This document shows, in pieces, positions 10,580 through 22,900 of a stretch of DNA of 64,000 nt. The stretch covers positions 21,936,750 to 22,000,749 of the forward strand of contig CM033719.1 of NCBI GenBank assembly GCA_019671005.1, read 5' to 3'. How positions within the stretch are numbered: position 1 is the first letter of the stretch; each line of letters starts with the position of its first letter. Made by a program: the position numbers and the translations under genes. Under the pieces are notes generated by a model that saw only the letters and a list, made by a program, of their open reading frames with translations, did no database searches and had not been told where the DNA came from. The stretch comes from Hibiscus mutabilis. Its lineage: Eukaryota > Streptophyta > Magnoliopsida > Malvales > Malvaceae.

Positions 10580-10862
10580 AAAGCTTCATGCAAGAAAACA
10601 AAGATTTATAACAATTTATAAGTTCTCTAACATCCTAATATCATCCAACAACCCAACATTTAACAAAAAATTTGGATTTAAGGAGTTAAGGTTTATAGAA
10701 CTTACCAAGGATGTGATTTTGAAGCTTTCTGCATGAAAACAAATATTTATAACAATTTGTAAGTTGTCTAACATCCTAATATCATCCAACAACCCAACAT
10801 TTAACCAAAAATTTGGATTTAAAGAGTTAGGGTTTATAGAACTTAACAAGGATTTGATTTTG
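10580..10862. repeat. 141-bp tandem duplication
   Basis: The segment containing ctaacatcctaatatcatcc, an aacccaacattta block and tttggattta is present twice, with equivalent points at 10611 and 10752. It lies upstream of the TNPD-like start, inside the CACTA element. The copies differ at about a dozen sites. Confidence 0.9.
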
Positions 10863-11348
10863 AAGAATCCAATAGTGAAAAGAATAGGAGATTTCGATTT
10901 TATTATGAAAATCGAAGAAAATTACTTTCAATCCTTCAAAAATCAGTTGGAGATGAAAATTTTTGGGTAAGATTTGAAGAGGGAGGATTTTGGGAGGTTT
11001 TTGGGGCGTTTAGGGCGGGAGGTGTTTAAAAAATAAAAGTGGCACGTGTTTTAGTATATAAGGAAGCAGTGCAACCGTTTTTCCCTTTTAGATGCCTAGA
11101 CTATTTTTTTACCTCTTTTAGGTGCCTAACGTTTAATTCTGTAACCATTTTAAGGTCTTACTATAACTTTCATTAAAAAAAATGTGGTACCCAATGAGAA
11201 CAAGACATGTGTCAACATTTTTTATTTCTTTTTTTTATTTCTTTAAAAATACAAAAAATTTAAAATAAAAAATAAAAAAATTTAATACATTAACCTTACC
11301 AATGGAGGTTTCCCCAAATCAGACTGAAGGGCCACCACCACTAGTAGG

Positions 11349-11396
11349 TAACAGATTACAAAGACTTACACCGGTGTAAGTCTTTGTAATATGTTA
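11349..11396. repeat. 48-bp near-perfect palindrome
   Basis: Centred on CCGG at 11371-11374, the arms match for 24 bp with one mismatch, giving a cruciform-prone site with no spacer. The core (agacttacaccggtgtaagt) recurs at about 11543-11570 (acttacaccggtgtacgtct) and about 11592-11615. Confidence 0.95.
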
Positions 11397-11534
11397 GTAG
11401 GCAAGGACCTCGAGAGCATAGGATTTATGCCCAGGAAATGGCCTTGTGGAAATGGAGAAGGCATCCGATTCATTGTGCGTTGTAGCAGATTACATGGGCA
11501 TGAATCCTATTCACTCGGGGTCCTTGCCTACTAA
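11394..11534. repeat. Imperfect inverted repeat with 40-bp arms
   Basis: The left arm 11394-11433 (ttagtaggcaaggacc at its outer end, ttatgccca at its inner end) is mirrored by 11495-11534. About 61 bp of unique sequence separates the arms. It abuts the palindrome at 11349-11396. Confidence 0.9.
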
Positions 11535-12289
11535 CAGATTACTTACACCGGTGTACGTCTTTGTAATCTGTTACTGATTGCTAGGCTGAATATACACCGG
11601 TGTAAGTCTTTGTAATCTTTTAATAGAGCATAAAATGAGTTAACATAGCATTTTTATTATGAATGGATTAGTGTTAACAGACCATGAAATAAAATGGTTT
11701 GATGTTAAAAGAGCATAAAATGAAATGGTAACAGGTTCAAAGAAGCAAAATGAGAAAATACCATTAACAACAAAATATATTAACATGTTGTGATCACAAA
11801 TAATCAAAGTTTAGGTATTTTCAACCTTTAACAAAATGGTTTATCCACTTGGTTAAGAGATGAATGAAAAACTCTAAATTAACTATCAGTGAGAAGAGTG
11901 GTGAAGAGCCTGCTGCATAAGACGAGTATATGGAAAAGGAGGAGTTAGGGTTATTTGTGAGTCGTTTCTTGAGATTGGACGATAAAAAGGTAAGGTTAAT
12001 GGATTAAAATTTTTTATTTTTAATTTTGTGTATTTTTAAAGAAATAAAAAGGAAATTAAAAATGTTGACACATGTCTTGTTCTCAATGGGTACCGCATTT
12101 TTTAACGAAAGTTAGAGTAAGACTTTAAAATGGTTACGGAATTAGACGTTAGATACCTAAAATGGACAAAAAATAGTTTAGGTACCTAAAAGGGAAAATG
12201 CGATAGTTTGGACACTTATTTTGGTGTTAAGTCATCGTGAAAAAGAAAAACTTACTGTCAATTTAAGGATCGATCCCTTGCTTTAGGCA

Positions 12290-12692
12290 ACGGATCAATA
12301 TAAGGAATCTATGCTGACGGTAAATATTTTCGTCGGTAAAAACTGTATATATATCGACGGTTTAGGTAAACCATCGGTAAAAATGACATCTATACCGACA
12401 CACACAAAAAGTTGCCGGTATATGGTTCACCTATACCGACAAATAATATGGTCGTCGGTATAGATGTAGTTTTTATCGACAGTTTACCTAAACCGTCGGT
12501 CTAGATACAGTTTTTACCGACAATGCTTTTCATTCGTCGGTATAGCTATAGTTTTTACCAACAAAATATATATCTGTCGGTAAAAGCAAGAACGTTTACT
12601 GACAGTTTTCTCCGTCGGTATACACTCTTTTTACTGACAGTTTACGCCCGTCGGTATAACCCATCGTCGATATAGGTAATTTTTTTGTAGTG
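12290..12692. repeat. CACTA terminal and subterminal repeats, right end
   Basis: About ten variants of CGTCGGTA and TACCGACG in both orientations are followed by the TIR ending TTTTTTGTAGTG. This is the 5' end of the element relative to its genes, where the promoter and TNPA-binding motifs are expected. Confidence 0.85.
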
Positions 12693-12695
12693 ACA

Positions 12696-13036
12696 ATTAC
12701 ATAATATAACAATTATATAATTTAAAATTTATTAAATGGTTGATAACATAATAAAATAAAAAATAAAATAAATATCAAATTAACGTATATAAAATTTTTT
12801 AGCATAATATTATAATTATACTTGAAGTTTTGAACTTATTTTAACTTATATATTAATTTACGAATCAAGATGTTAAATAATTATAGTTAGATGATTTAAA
12901 TTAATAAATACTTTAGTAAATTATTCATAATGAATAATTAGTTGTAATATTTTTTTTTGGAAAAACTACTAATTTGTTAAAATTTTGTATGAAGTGAAAC
13001 CCTTCTTATAAAAGTATATATTATTTAATAAAAAGA
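12696..13036. other. AT-rich spacer
   Basis: No feature seen apart from a T-run near 12952. The stretch just before 13037 would hold the LINE 5' end and target duplication, but I could not identify either. Confidence 0.5.
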
Positions 13037-14949
13037 ATGGAGAGCTCCGAAAATAGTGTAAACCCTACTACGAACCAAACCTTTGCACCGACTGGGCGTC
13101 CGCCAGATGCCAGTGCACCGGTGGCCACGTTGACGCTGGAGAATACTGCTTATTTTTTCTGGTGTGGTGGCTTCTATGCCTAGTGAACAAATGTATTTAG
13201 ATGTGGCAAGCCATGTGGTGACTGCGGGAGTTGTGGATAGAAATAACGTCGGTGCAATTGGGTCGGACAACACCTTGGTGCCGACTGCTGCGACAACTAT
13301 GCCATGACTGACCGTCAAGCCCTCGTTCGGGGACATGGTGGCGGGTCAGGTTGGGACAGGGAAACAGGATAATTTTATTGATCTTGATGTTGAAATCCAG
13401 GTAGAGGATATTGCTATCAATTGGGATGGCCCCATACTAGAAATTCAGTTCTCGGATCGAATTCATAAGGCAATTGATGACAAACTATCGAAATCCCTTA
13501 TAGTGCATTTTCTGGGGAGATCGATCAGATATAGAGCCCTAAAGAATCGTGTACATGCGCTTTGGTGTCCAATGGGTGAGCTTAGTATTATTGATCTTGA
13601 TAATGACTATTATTTAATCTGGTTTGCTCTTGATGCTGACTATGATAAAGTTTTAACTTGCGGACCATGAATAGTGTACGGGAGCTACTTGATTGTTCAA
13701 TCACGGTCCCGTGATTTTTCCACTGCGGTTGATTATCTAAAACAGATTCTTGCGTGGGTTCGTCTTCCTGGACTGCCCTATCGCTATTATTCCAAGAATT
13801 TGTTTCAGGCTATTGCAAGTATGTTGGGTACGGAGGTTAGGGTTGATTTTAATATTACAGAAGGTAAAAACGGACGCTTTACGCGGCTTGCTGTTGTGGT
13901 TAATCTTGACAAACCATTGATTCCAGGCATGATTATTGATGTAAGGTATCAGACGATTGAGTATGAAGGATTACCAATCATTTGTTTTGGTTGTGGTAAA
14001 TATGGTCACTCGAAAGACATGTGTTGGCCTTCAGGAAATATTGGGTGGATGTTGTAGCGGCTTAGGAAAAAACTCTATCTACTGATGAGATGTATGGACC
14101 TTGGATGCAGGTTGATCGGAGGCAACGCCGTGCGACTACCGTTACCAAGGCTAGACACAAGGATAAAGGGAATATGAATACAAATAAGGGTTCCAGGTTT
14201 GGTGTGTTTGCTAACATGGATGGTGAGGGGGAGCAGTTGTCTGAAGGGGTATCACAACGACAGGTAACTATCTCTCCTAGCGTTGCTCACCCGGCTCCAA
14301 ATTCAAACAGCATAGAAGGGCCAAGAAGTGGGGTACCAATTGTTGTCGCAAGACCTGTAGTTGACGTTATGACGGTTTCACAAAATGATTCGGTGCCGAT
14401 GGAGGGATTTCAAGATCAACATGTGTCTTGGTAGAATGAGGTTGAAGTCCCGGCAGGGAGTGCCGTACCTGAGATTGGTAGGGAGGTGGCAGCTGTGAGG
14501 GTTGATACAGTAATTGCATTATTAGGCAATGTGAAAGAGCCTGTTGTTATGGCAAAGGACAAAGTTGTTACGGCGCCAACCTCTTTACAATTTGATAAGC
14601 ACAAGGCTGTACGGGTTATAGAGAAGGGGTCAAAAAGAGCTCTAAAAGATAACAATGGTCAACCGATGTATGGGTATATCCGCAAAGCGAGTACTAAGGG
14701 GGCAAATCATAATATAAATGTATCGATTGGTCTAGCTAAAAAATAAGGAAACAAAAGAAAAACAAAGGGACTAGTCAATTGATTGAGGTTTCCAAATGGG
14801 CGTCTAATGTAACAAATGATCTCACGGATGGCACCTCTACTGAGCATAGTAGGCCCTCAATGGAGAAGTTTGGTACAGATGCACGATCCAGTATTCAATG
14901 GATCAAGAATGTGACGTTCGAAGGAGAGCATAAGGTTAATGTGCAATAA
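13037..14949 (+). pseudogene. LINE ORF1 (DUF4283 plus zinc knuckle), broken
   Basis: ORF1 binds the element RNA in the retrotransposition particle. The start ATG at 13037 opens MESSENSVNPTTNQT, but a frameshift and TAG follow within 50 codons. The DUF4283 core is readable at about 13315-13670 (KSLIVHFLGRSIRYRALKNR, then LSIIDLDNDYYLIWFALDAD). A TGA at 13668 replaces the expected Trp of a GPW motif. The frame continues with SYLIVQSRSRDFS, WVRLPGLPYRYYSKNLF and the knuckle CFGCGKYGHSKDMC (CX2CX4HX4C, about 13982-14024). A further break precedes the Arg-rich tail (MYGPWMQVDRRQRR, from 14090). It ends near 14949. Confidence 0.85.
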
Positions 14950-14980
14950 GTGGTTTTTGAGGTTCTGTAATTTTATTTTA

Positions 14981-17900
14981 ATGGTTAAAGTCATTTTTTA
15001 GAACTCTCAAGACACTTTAGGCCTTGATTTTAATTGTTATTTTAAACTGCTGATGAGATTGCAGGATCTAGATGTTGTGGCGATCATGGAGCCGAGAGTG
15101 AGTGGGGTGGATGCGGATGCTTTGATTCACCGTTCAGGCTTTGACTCTTCGTATAGGTTATAAGTGACTGGTTTTTCTAGAGGTATATGGGTTTTGTGGA
15201 AGAATTATGTCAGTATTGATATGCTAGCTATCTCAAATCAGTTTTTGCATGGAGTGGGAATTCAAGTGTAGTCAAATCGTCACTTCTTTGCCATATTTGT
15301 TTATGCTAGTCCTGAGTATAGTCTTCGCAGCCTTGTTTGGGACCAACTTGGTGCTCTCGATCCTGAAAATGACCGGCCTTAAATTATGAGGGAGATTTCA
15401 ATGCGATTTGTAGTATGGAGGAGCGGCACGGGGGTTCTCAACGATGATCCAGAGTGTGCACTAAATTTAGTGATTTTATTTTCTCGACCAGGTTGCTTAA
15501 TATGGGGTATAATGACCCGAGGTTCAATTGGATGCGCCAGTGATTGGATCGATGTTTGTGCAACGCTAAGTGGTATGAGGCCTTTGAGTTGGTAGAAATC
15601 TCTCATTTATCATTGTTGGGGTCAGATCATAGACCCATTCTCCTCACTAAAGAGCGAGAAGAGGTGCTCGGGGATGACGACCTTTTTGGTTTGTGGCCGC
15701 GTGGAATGAGCATCCTGATTTTAAGTGATTGTTGAATGAGAATTGGAAGGATGATGTTCCTGCTTTTGAGAATCTTCTTTTTTTAGGGGGTGAGTCGGCA
15801 ATAGAACTCTGAGGTGATTGGGCATATTGGGCATCATATGCTCACTTGCTTGCCTGAATTCGTGGTGTTGAACTTTCCCTTGACCGTTTTCATTCTCCTT
15901 TTATGATCGAACTCGAGGTGATTCTCAAGAAGGAGCTGAATGTTGTGCTTGAACAAGAAGAAAGCTTGTGGTTTCAAAAATCTCACAGTCAATGGATCGT
16001 GTAGGGGACTGTAATACAAAGTTATTTTATTCTTCGACTTTGCAGTGTCGAAGACATAATACCATCCGTATGCTCAAAATAGAGGATGAAGTTTGGTGTT
16101 GGGATGAGGGCCAGCTAAAAGAACATGCGGTCGAGTTCTTCAAAGCTTTGTTCACCATTGAGCTGAGATAACCCGCTGTGCAGATTTCTGTGAGGGTTTT
16201 GTGCCGTTATTAGCTATGCAGAAACAACATATTCTTCAACCAATTTCTAGAGAGGAAGTGCGTGTAGTGGTGTTCAGTATGAATCCGTCTAAAGCTCCTG
16301 GGATTGATGGGTTTCAAGCAGGATTTTCCGGCAAAACTGGGATATTGTTGGGGATTTGGTCTTTCGTTTTGTCTTGGAATTTTTTAAGACTAGGGATATG
16401 GGGGCTTCGGCTAATCGAACTCGCATGGTTTTAATCCCAAAGGTAGAGAGCCCGGAGAGTCTTCAGCAATTTTGCCTAATCAATTTGTTTACCGTGCTTT
16501 ACAAGGTGGTTATGAAAATTTTGGTTAAAATGATTAAACCTTACTTGCCAGATTGGGTGGCTCAAACTCAGACTACTTTTGTCTTTGTTCGTCAAATCAT
16601 TGATAATATTATTCTTGTTCAGAAGGTTATACTCACGATGAGTAAGAAACATGATACGAAGTCATGGAAGGCGATTAAAGTGGATTTAGAGAAGGCTTAT
16701 GACTGCCTTGAATGGGGCTTTATCCGAGAGATGTTACATGAGATTGGCTTGCCTGATCGGTTTATTCTGTGGGTTATGAGATGTGTTTGCTCTGTATCGA
16801 CGCAGATTATTTGGAATGGAGAGGTTACTGATAGCTTTGTTTCGACGAGAGGTATCCATTAGGAGGATCCCCTGTCACCGTACCTATTGTTTTTGTGTAT
16901 GGAGCAGTTATCCTATGCAATTGGACGAAAAGTGGATGATGGAAATTGGAAGCAAATACGTTTATCTAAGTATGGCCCTGGGATATAACATTTATTCTTT
17001 GCGGGTGACTTTGTGCTGTTTGCAAAGGCTTCATCTGATCAATTGGAGGTACTTAAAAATGTGTTAGCTAAGTTATGTGCTTGCTCTGGACATTGGGTAA
17101 GTGTAGCAAAAACTAAAATTTATTTTTCCAAGAATTGTGTCATGGACAGGAAAGTTATGGTTGCAGACAGATTTGGCTTTGAAATTGGTGAGGATCTTGG
17201 TAAGTACCTTGGGGTTCTGTTGTTACACAAACGTGTTAAGAAGGATACTTACGATATCTGTTGGAAAAAATTGAACGGCGTCTCTCTAGTTGGGCAACGA
17301 AGTCTTTATCTTTGGCTGGTCGGATAACACTAGCAAAAGCGGTATTGCAAGCAATTCCCACTTACGTTATGCAAGCCACTTGGTTATCGAAGGGAATTTG
17401 TGATGAGATGGAAAAATTAATCAGACGGTTTGTGTGGGGTTCGTCGAATAGATTAACGGCTTTGAATTTGTTAAAATGGGACTCCATTAAAAGGCCCCTC
17501 GATATGGGCGATTTAGGGTTCTAGAATTTGGCGAAGTAGAACTCTACTCTTTTGATGAAGGTTATGTTCCATTTAGTGTATGATGTGGATAAGCTATGGG
17601 TTCGGGTTCTCAAGGATAAGTATAAATAGAGTGGGATTGTTCCTTTGAACATCGCTTGGCCCAATTGCTCTATATTATGGAAGGGCATTAGTAATATAGG
17701 GGAAGAAGTTAAACGGGGGGTGTGTTGGCAAATTCGAGATGGGTGGCACACTAATTTTTGGTGGGATATTTGTATTGATGGGTCAGAACCTTTGGCGGCG
17801 AAATGTTTACTTCATATGCCCCCTCTAAAGATACTTGTCGCTGTTATGCTAGCCCCTTCAGGCGGTTGGGATTGGTCGAGGTTGAGTCAAGTCTTACCAC

Positions 17901-19020
17901 ATGAGACATTAAACAAGATAGCATATGTTTTGCCTCCACATGCTTCTCTTGGCAGTGATCGGCCGACTTGGAGATGGGATGAGTCCAATGTATTTTCATC
18001 TTTATCGGCATATAAGGCTCTCACACATCCTGTGGCTGTTCTGGATTCTGGTCTTTGGCAATTTATTTGGAGGATGAAAGTACCGCAATGGGTCCAAACA
18101 TTTTTATGGCTTACTAATTATGAGCGATTGATGACGAATGTGGAACATCGATGATGATATCTTACTATGAATGGATTATGCCATGTGTGTTATTGTGGTG
18201 AGTAAGATGTCAACCATGTGTTACGGGCCTATCATCATGCGAAATAGATATGGTCGCAAGTTGTGCCGCGCAATCGCCTGCAAGCCTTTATGGTTGTACC
18301 ATATGGTTTAAGGAGAATCTAAGGGGGAATGGTCACTCCCAGGGTAGTGAACGTAATTGGAATATTTTCTTTGCTATCATATATTGGGTGCGTTGGAAGC
18401 GTCGATGCACTTATGTCTTCAATGAGGGTCAGGAGTTGGTATGGGATGTAGTTGGCGATTGTAGACGAATCCGTGAGGAGTTGGTTGTGTCTATTTCAGG
18501 GCCAAGAATACGGCAAAAATGAGGGACTATGGCTCAGATATGAAGTCGACCAGAGTTAAGTTGGGTAAAGGTAATGTGGATGGAGCTGAGGGTGGTCAAG
18601 AGAACATGGCGTCCATCGGGGGTGATCCATGATGCCATTGGGGAGTGGCTATATGGTTTTGCACGACATCTTAGGTCTTTCTCGGTGCTTCTTGCGGAGC
18701 TTTGGGCAGCACATGATGTGCTTATGCACGCGTGAAGGTTGGGTTATTGAAAGGTTAAGCTAAACCTTGACAACATGATAGTTGTTCAAATGTTGAAGGG
18801 GGAATCAATGATGATGAGAACGAGTGCCCTTTTCTTGAAGGTTCAAGAACTTCTTAACTGGGACTAGAAAGTATGTGTTTTCTATACTGGCCAGACTAGT
18901 AATGTTGTTATAGATAAATTGGCGAAGATGGCTAGAAATCAGAGTATAGGGGAGGTCGTTTATGATCACCCACCACCGGATGTGGTTTCTTTGGTCGCAA
19001 CTGATCAACTTGAACCTTAG
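14981..19020 (+). pseudogene. LINE ORF2 (AP endonuclease, reverse transcriptase, zf-RVT, RNase H), broken
   Basis: The polyprotein that nicks the target and copies the RNA. Endonuclease is at about 15065-15660: LDVVAIMEPRVSG, GDFNAICSMEERHGGS, and the catalytic SDHRPIL at about 15623. RT is at about 16225-17330: NPSKAPGIDGF, RTRMVLIPKVESPESLQQF, KVDLEKAYDCLEW, then FAGD where FADD is expected (about 17000), and the GKYLGVLL block. The region after it (RRLSSWATKSLSLAGRITL, 17270-17330) is conserved. The zf-RVT is at about 18000-18260, partly scrambled. RNase H is at about 18640-19020 (LNLDNMIVVQMLKGE), ending at a TAG. There are more than ten stops or frameshifts, and the loss of a catalytic Asp confirms inactivity. 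Confidence 0.88.
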
Positions 19021-19208
19021 GTCTTGTTTACTTCTGGTTTTGGTCTTTGTTTCTGTTTGTCGTGTTGGTTTATTTATGAGTAAGTCAATCTTCTAACTGT
19101 ATTACTACTGCGAGTACTCTTTTCCTCCATTTAGGCTTAGGGAGGTTTTTAACGAGGCACGTATTAGTATCCCTTTATATTAAAAAAACTATTAGTAATA
19201 TTGTAGTA

Positions 19209-19263
19209 GCATCCACCGATGAGTGACTTTTTGTTATTAATAAAATAATTGTCTTGCGAAAAA
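19209..19263 (+). mobile_element. Very short 5'-truncated LINE tail with 15-bp TSD
   Basis: The 55-bp segment ends in ttattaataaaataattg, cttgcg and an A-run, like the 3' end of plant LINEs. It is flanked by perfect copies of agtaatattgtagta (19194-19208 and 19264-19278). It sits immediately after the 3' UTR of the large LINE. Confidence 0.7.
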
Positions 19264-19278
19264 AGTAATATTGTAGTA

Positions 19279-21699
19279 AATATGTACACGAATTGGAGAT
19301 GCAACATCCGATAATCAGAACCACACTAGTCTTAAATAAAACATTTATAGGTCAGTACTAATCATGCCTGCGACCAAGTTATGATCAATATAAAACATTC
19401 CAAATTGAAGCAATAGGTATTACGAGTCATCATATAGAATAGGGATCAAATTGAAAACATTCAAAAGTTTAGGAATTATGTTATTTATTTTTGAAAATTG
19501 ATGTTTGATAGGTAAATGGAGGCACCATAAGGATTTCAAAAGTCTAAAACATTCATTTGAAATCAATTTGAGTAAGCTAGGACTATTTTGTAAGACTTTG
19601 GAACATGAGGGGCAAGTTTTTTATCTTTTAAAACAATTTTCATAAGGTGGGCTTTGAAACCTTTTTGCTCGTTGGAATTTTGATTGTTATAGGGGTACTA
19701 AAAATTAATAGGGAATTTCAAAACATATGTAACAATATGCAGAAAAATATTCACTATTGAGATTTAAACCATGAATTTTCAACTTTAACTATATTGTTTA
19801 ATACCAAAACTAATCAAAACCCTATGAAATCATATTCTAACATGTATGGACATGTTTTTAGACATAATTAAGCACTTGTTGACTCATCTAGACATTTCAA
19901 AACATCATTGAATCACATTTTAACACCTCATGTTCTTTCCATGCATTTTTTGGCTTTTCTTTATACAATTTTCACCAAAAATTACTCAAAAAATCATACC
20001 ATATGAACATATTTTGACGATAGTGATGAATGCTATATAACATATCACATGTTCCAGCGTTTCTAGATGCAAAATATGACATTTCATGTCAAATATAGCA
20101 AAAATATACAATTTAGTGTTCATCATGCTACTATTTATTTAGACATTGATCATGCAATTTTCTTCATATCAGTCAAGATTATCATGCCAAACATATTTAT
20201 ATGAGTATATAATCATGAAATATATTATCTCTGCATACTATCAATTGATCGCCATGGAATTCCATGACAACTACTAAGAAGCATACCATCAAATCATAAT
20301 AAATTTAGTGTTTACAATCACCATATCAATAATTCATACTTAAACATGACATGGTTCAAAGTAAATTGACATCACACGAGTTATGGTGAAAAAATATATG
20401 TAACCTTAAATTGAGCCTTATGTTACAGTCGAATCTCAAAGGTTACACTAATTATTGGGGTGACCCATGTTATTATTCGATATTATAAAATTTTTTAAAT
20501 GAGTTCATTAAACAGTTTTCATACAAAAAATCCTAAGATTAATTCAACAAGATTGAAAAGGATAGTTCAAGTATAGCATAGTTATTCAACTAGATGACAT
20601 ATAAGCAAATATAGGCAATGGTTTTTTTATACATTACTAATCGGCGTTTATGGTCTTAGCCAACAATATAGACACACTTAATTCAATAATCCAATCAATA
20701 AAATCACACAATATTATAAATAGTTATAACCTAACTGAATGGAACCTGATACATTTAAGGATGGTATGTAGCCAAACCAATCATTAAGTAAAGGTTTCTC
20801 CATGTTCAACACCAAAACTAGTATGATTCTTTACTCAAACCACAATTTATGAACACATATTGATTGATTACCATACTAAGGAAAACGAGAGGAAGTGCAA
20901 ACCAACAAGGGGCCACAGTTCATGACTTGAAAACCTAGATAAAAGGTTAGGAGTTTTGAAAACATACTGAAGGTATAGTGATGACTAATGTAACTCATTT
21001 ACTTTACTAGAATGACTGAGAGACTGCTACAGTTTAATACTCCAAATGAATTTAGTTATGTAATTGTTGAATCCATTTGAACTGAAATGAAATGAAATAT
21101 ACAAAATCTACTTATATTTATTTATTCTATTTTGTTATGCAAGTTATCCTCAAACTTAATATTACATGTAAAAACAATAAAATGATAAGCAAATATCAGC
21201 TCATTGATTTTTAATAGTGTAACGAAATATAAATTGTATTAAAAGGTTGTTTATAATATGAAAAATAAATTATATTAATTGGTAATCTAAACATCTTCAT
21301 AGTTCATAGAATTATCTTGAGAAAATAATTCGAAAGAATTGATATATTGTTTAAAATCTAAATTAGGAGGTAGCTTGTCTTAACTATTAGAACCGTTAAC
21401 TCATATTAGAGAAGTAGATGTGTTGGTTTGGGCTGACATCTCATTGGATTGGATCCAAGATTAATTAAAGTCTTAAATTCATGTTCATGTAAAGATTAAA
21501 TTCACTTGTGACATTCAAAATATTTATCTTAATATTGGTATATTTAGGACTATGTGTGTGTTACTTGTATAAATTGATATATCAAGATTTGATGCATCTC
21601 AAAGTACTAATATGATATATGATATGTTGGGTATATGACTTATACTATGTAGATGCATTTATAAATATGAAACCATAGTTCAATTAAAGAGTAAAAGAT
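19279..21699. other. No gene recognised; probably decayed retroelement DNA
   Basis: A 2.4-kb AT-rich stretch without long frames. Phrases such as ttcaaaagtttaggaattat and aatctcaaaggttacac resemble LTR or UTR sequence of old gypsy elements, but no LTR boundary, PBS or domain was found. Confidence 0.45.
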
Positions 21700-21959
21700 A
21701 TCCTCTCAAAGAAATTGCAATGATTTGTGATAATGGAACGTGATCACATGTCATTCATCAAGGATAAATGATTAGTTATTACTTTGTGAGATAATCATTT
21801 TCTCTATTTGGTTTACAATAGAACATTGAGATAAAAGTGATCAAAATCGTTGAACGAATTTAATTCAAAGGGATTACAAATATCGTTTAAGGGAAAAAAA
21901 TCTCTATTGGATAAAGTTCTTATCATGATAGACATCCATATAGATAAATATTCATAACA

Positions 21960-21971
21960 CTCCCTCTTGGA
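21960..21971 (-). other. copia polypurine tract
   Basis: Plus-strand ctccctcttgga abuts the LTR boundary (ca at 21958-21959). On the minus strand it reads TCCAAGAGGGAG, the expected second-strand primer site. Confidence 0.75.
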
Positions 21972-22219
21972 TGTCTATGAAGATAATGTGCCTCGTTAAA
22001 TCCTACTAAGATAAAAACTCTATAGGGAAAAAATTCTTAGGGAAAAAAAGTATACACATCTTTGATACACATAACATGTTGTCTCATTAAAAACCTTATC
22101 TAGAATACACATTGGGACAAAACCTTGGTTAAGGGAAAGAGGGTGCAACGCATACTTACTCCCCCTAATGAAAATATCACATAAGATCTTTGAATCTTCA
22201 TAATTCAATTTTGTATAAA

Positions 22220-22900
22220 ATCTTCAAATGTTGAAGTTGGCTATGCATTGGTGAATAGATCTTCCAAATTACTACTTGAAAGGATTCACCAAGTACTATT
22301 CTTCTGAAGATCATGAGCAACAAAACTTTGGAGTAACATGTTTCATTTTGTCACATTTGATGTATCCACCTTTCGATTGAGATATAAATTTTATATTATC
22401 TCCGTATAAGATATCTTGCATCTTATCTTGTGAAAGCAGTTCACATATCTTCCGGATATGTTTAGCCAGACGCATTTTTAGCTTTTCCTCATGCATAACA
22501 ATTGTTTCTACATGATTTGAAGAGGTGTCGAGTTTTGAAAGATCTAAAGGTCATCTTTGTAACATTGAGATGATACTTTTGGACCAAGAAAATATAAAAT
22601 CATATTTATTCTCATCCAACAATGTTAGAATTATTAGAGTACTCAATAGATATACTTTATCCATATCAAATCTTTTAAGATTTTTTCAGCATGTGTGCAT
22701 CCATAGACAAAAATTCATATTTGCGTGCTCGATCTTTATTCAAGATAAGACTTGATTTCTCTCATTAAATAATCAAATATTTTGAAAACTCTTCATGAGT
22801 TTCCACATTGAAGCTCTTTAGGAGTTTTAACGATATTCAAATTATCAAAATGAATCTTAATTCAAACTCCTTTATAAAATGCATAAAGAAATATGATCAT
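22220..22900 (-). pseudogene. copia RT C-terminus and RNase H, heavily decayed
   Basis: Minus-strand readings show HFDNLNIVKTPKEL (about 22855-22810) where the YVDD-type RT catalytic box is expected, then LKRFDMDKVYLLSTL (about 22690-22640), the block that follows RT. At 22496-22311 they show FISQSKGGYIKCDKMKHVTPKF, the RNase H end. A residual Ser-Asn-Leu-rich stretch follows near 22260. Frame changes and stops separate the blocks. The catalytic aspartates are not intact, so it is dead. Confidence 0.75.

Larger units (their letters stand above)
11065..12235. mobile_element. Long-TIR element nested in the CACTA transposon
   Basis: The left arm (from about 11085: ttcccttttagatgcctaga, then gtaaccattttaa, gaacaagacatgtgtcaaca) is the inverse of the right arm (about 12000-12215). 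The arms are about 230 bp long and highly similar. Exact outer ends and a TSD could not be fixed. It has no coding capacity; its central 600 bp is built from palindromes and inverted repeats. The architecture fits a Mutator-like non-autonomous element. Confidence 0.75.
6551..12692 (-). mobile_element. CACTA (EnSpm) DNA transposon, 6.1 kb, internally deleted
   Basis: The element starts CACTACAAAAAATTACCTAT and ends with the inverted counterpart (ATAGGTAATTTTTTTGTAGTG), flanked on each side by ACA (6548-6550 and 12693-12695). The 3-bp TSD and CACTA termini define the superfamily. Subterminal regions hold many copies of the TACCGACG/CGTCGGTA motif (about 6570-6690 and 12300-12685). Two genes on the minus strand, TNPD-like (10423-9350) and TNPA-like (8961-7040), are in the order usual for plant CACTA elements. 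Both are damaged. A separate long-TIR element sits inside at about 11065-12235. Confidence 0.93.
13037..19193 (+). mobile_element. LINE (plant L1-type), near full length, inactive
   Basis: The order ORF1 (nucleic-acid binding), endonuclease, reverse transcriptase, zf-RVT and RNase H is complete and collinear on the plus strand. This is the layout of plant L1 elements with an RNase H domain. The 3' UTR at 19021-19193 contains the LINE-typical aggtttttaacgaggcac segment and ends near an A-run. Many stops and frameshifts are spread through both ORFs. It is more GC-rich than its surroundings. Confidence 0.9.

Noticed and set aside
12930..13036. LINE 5' target duplication matching the repeat at 19194
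   Set aside because: The nearest candidate (agttgtaatattttt) does not match agtaatattgtagta well enough.
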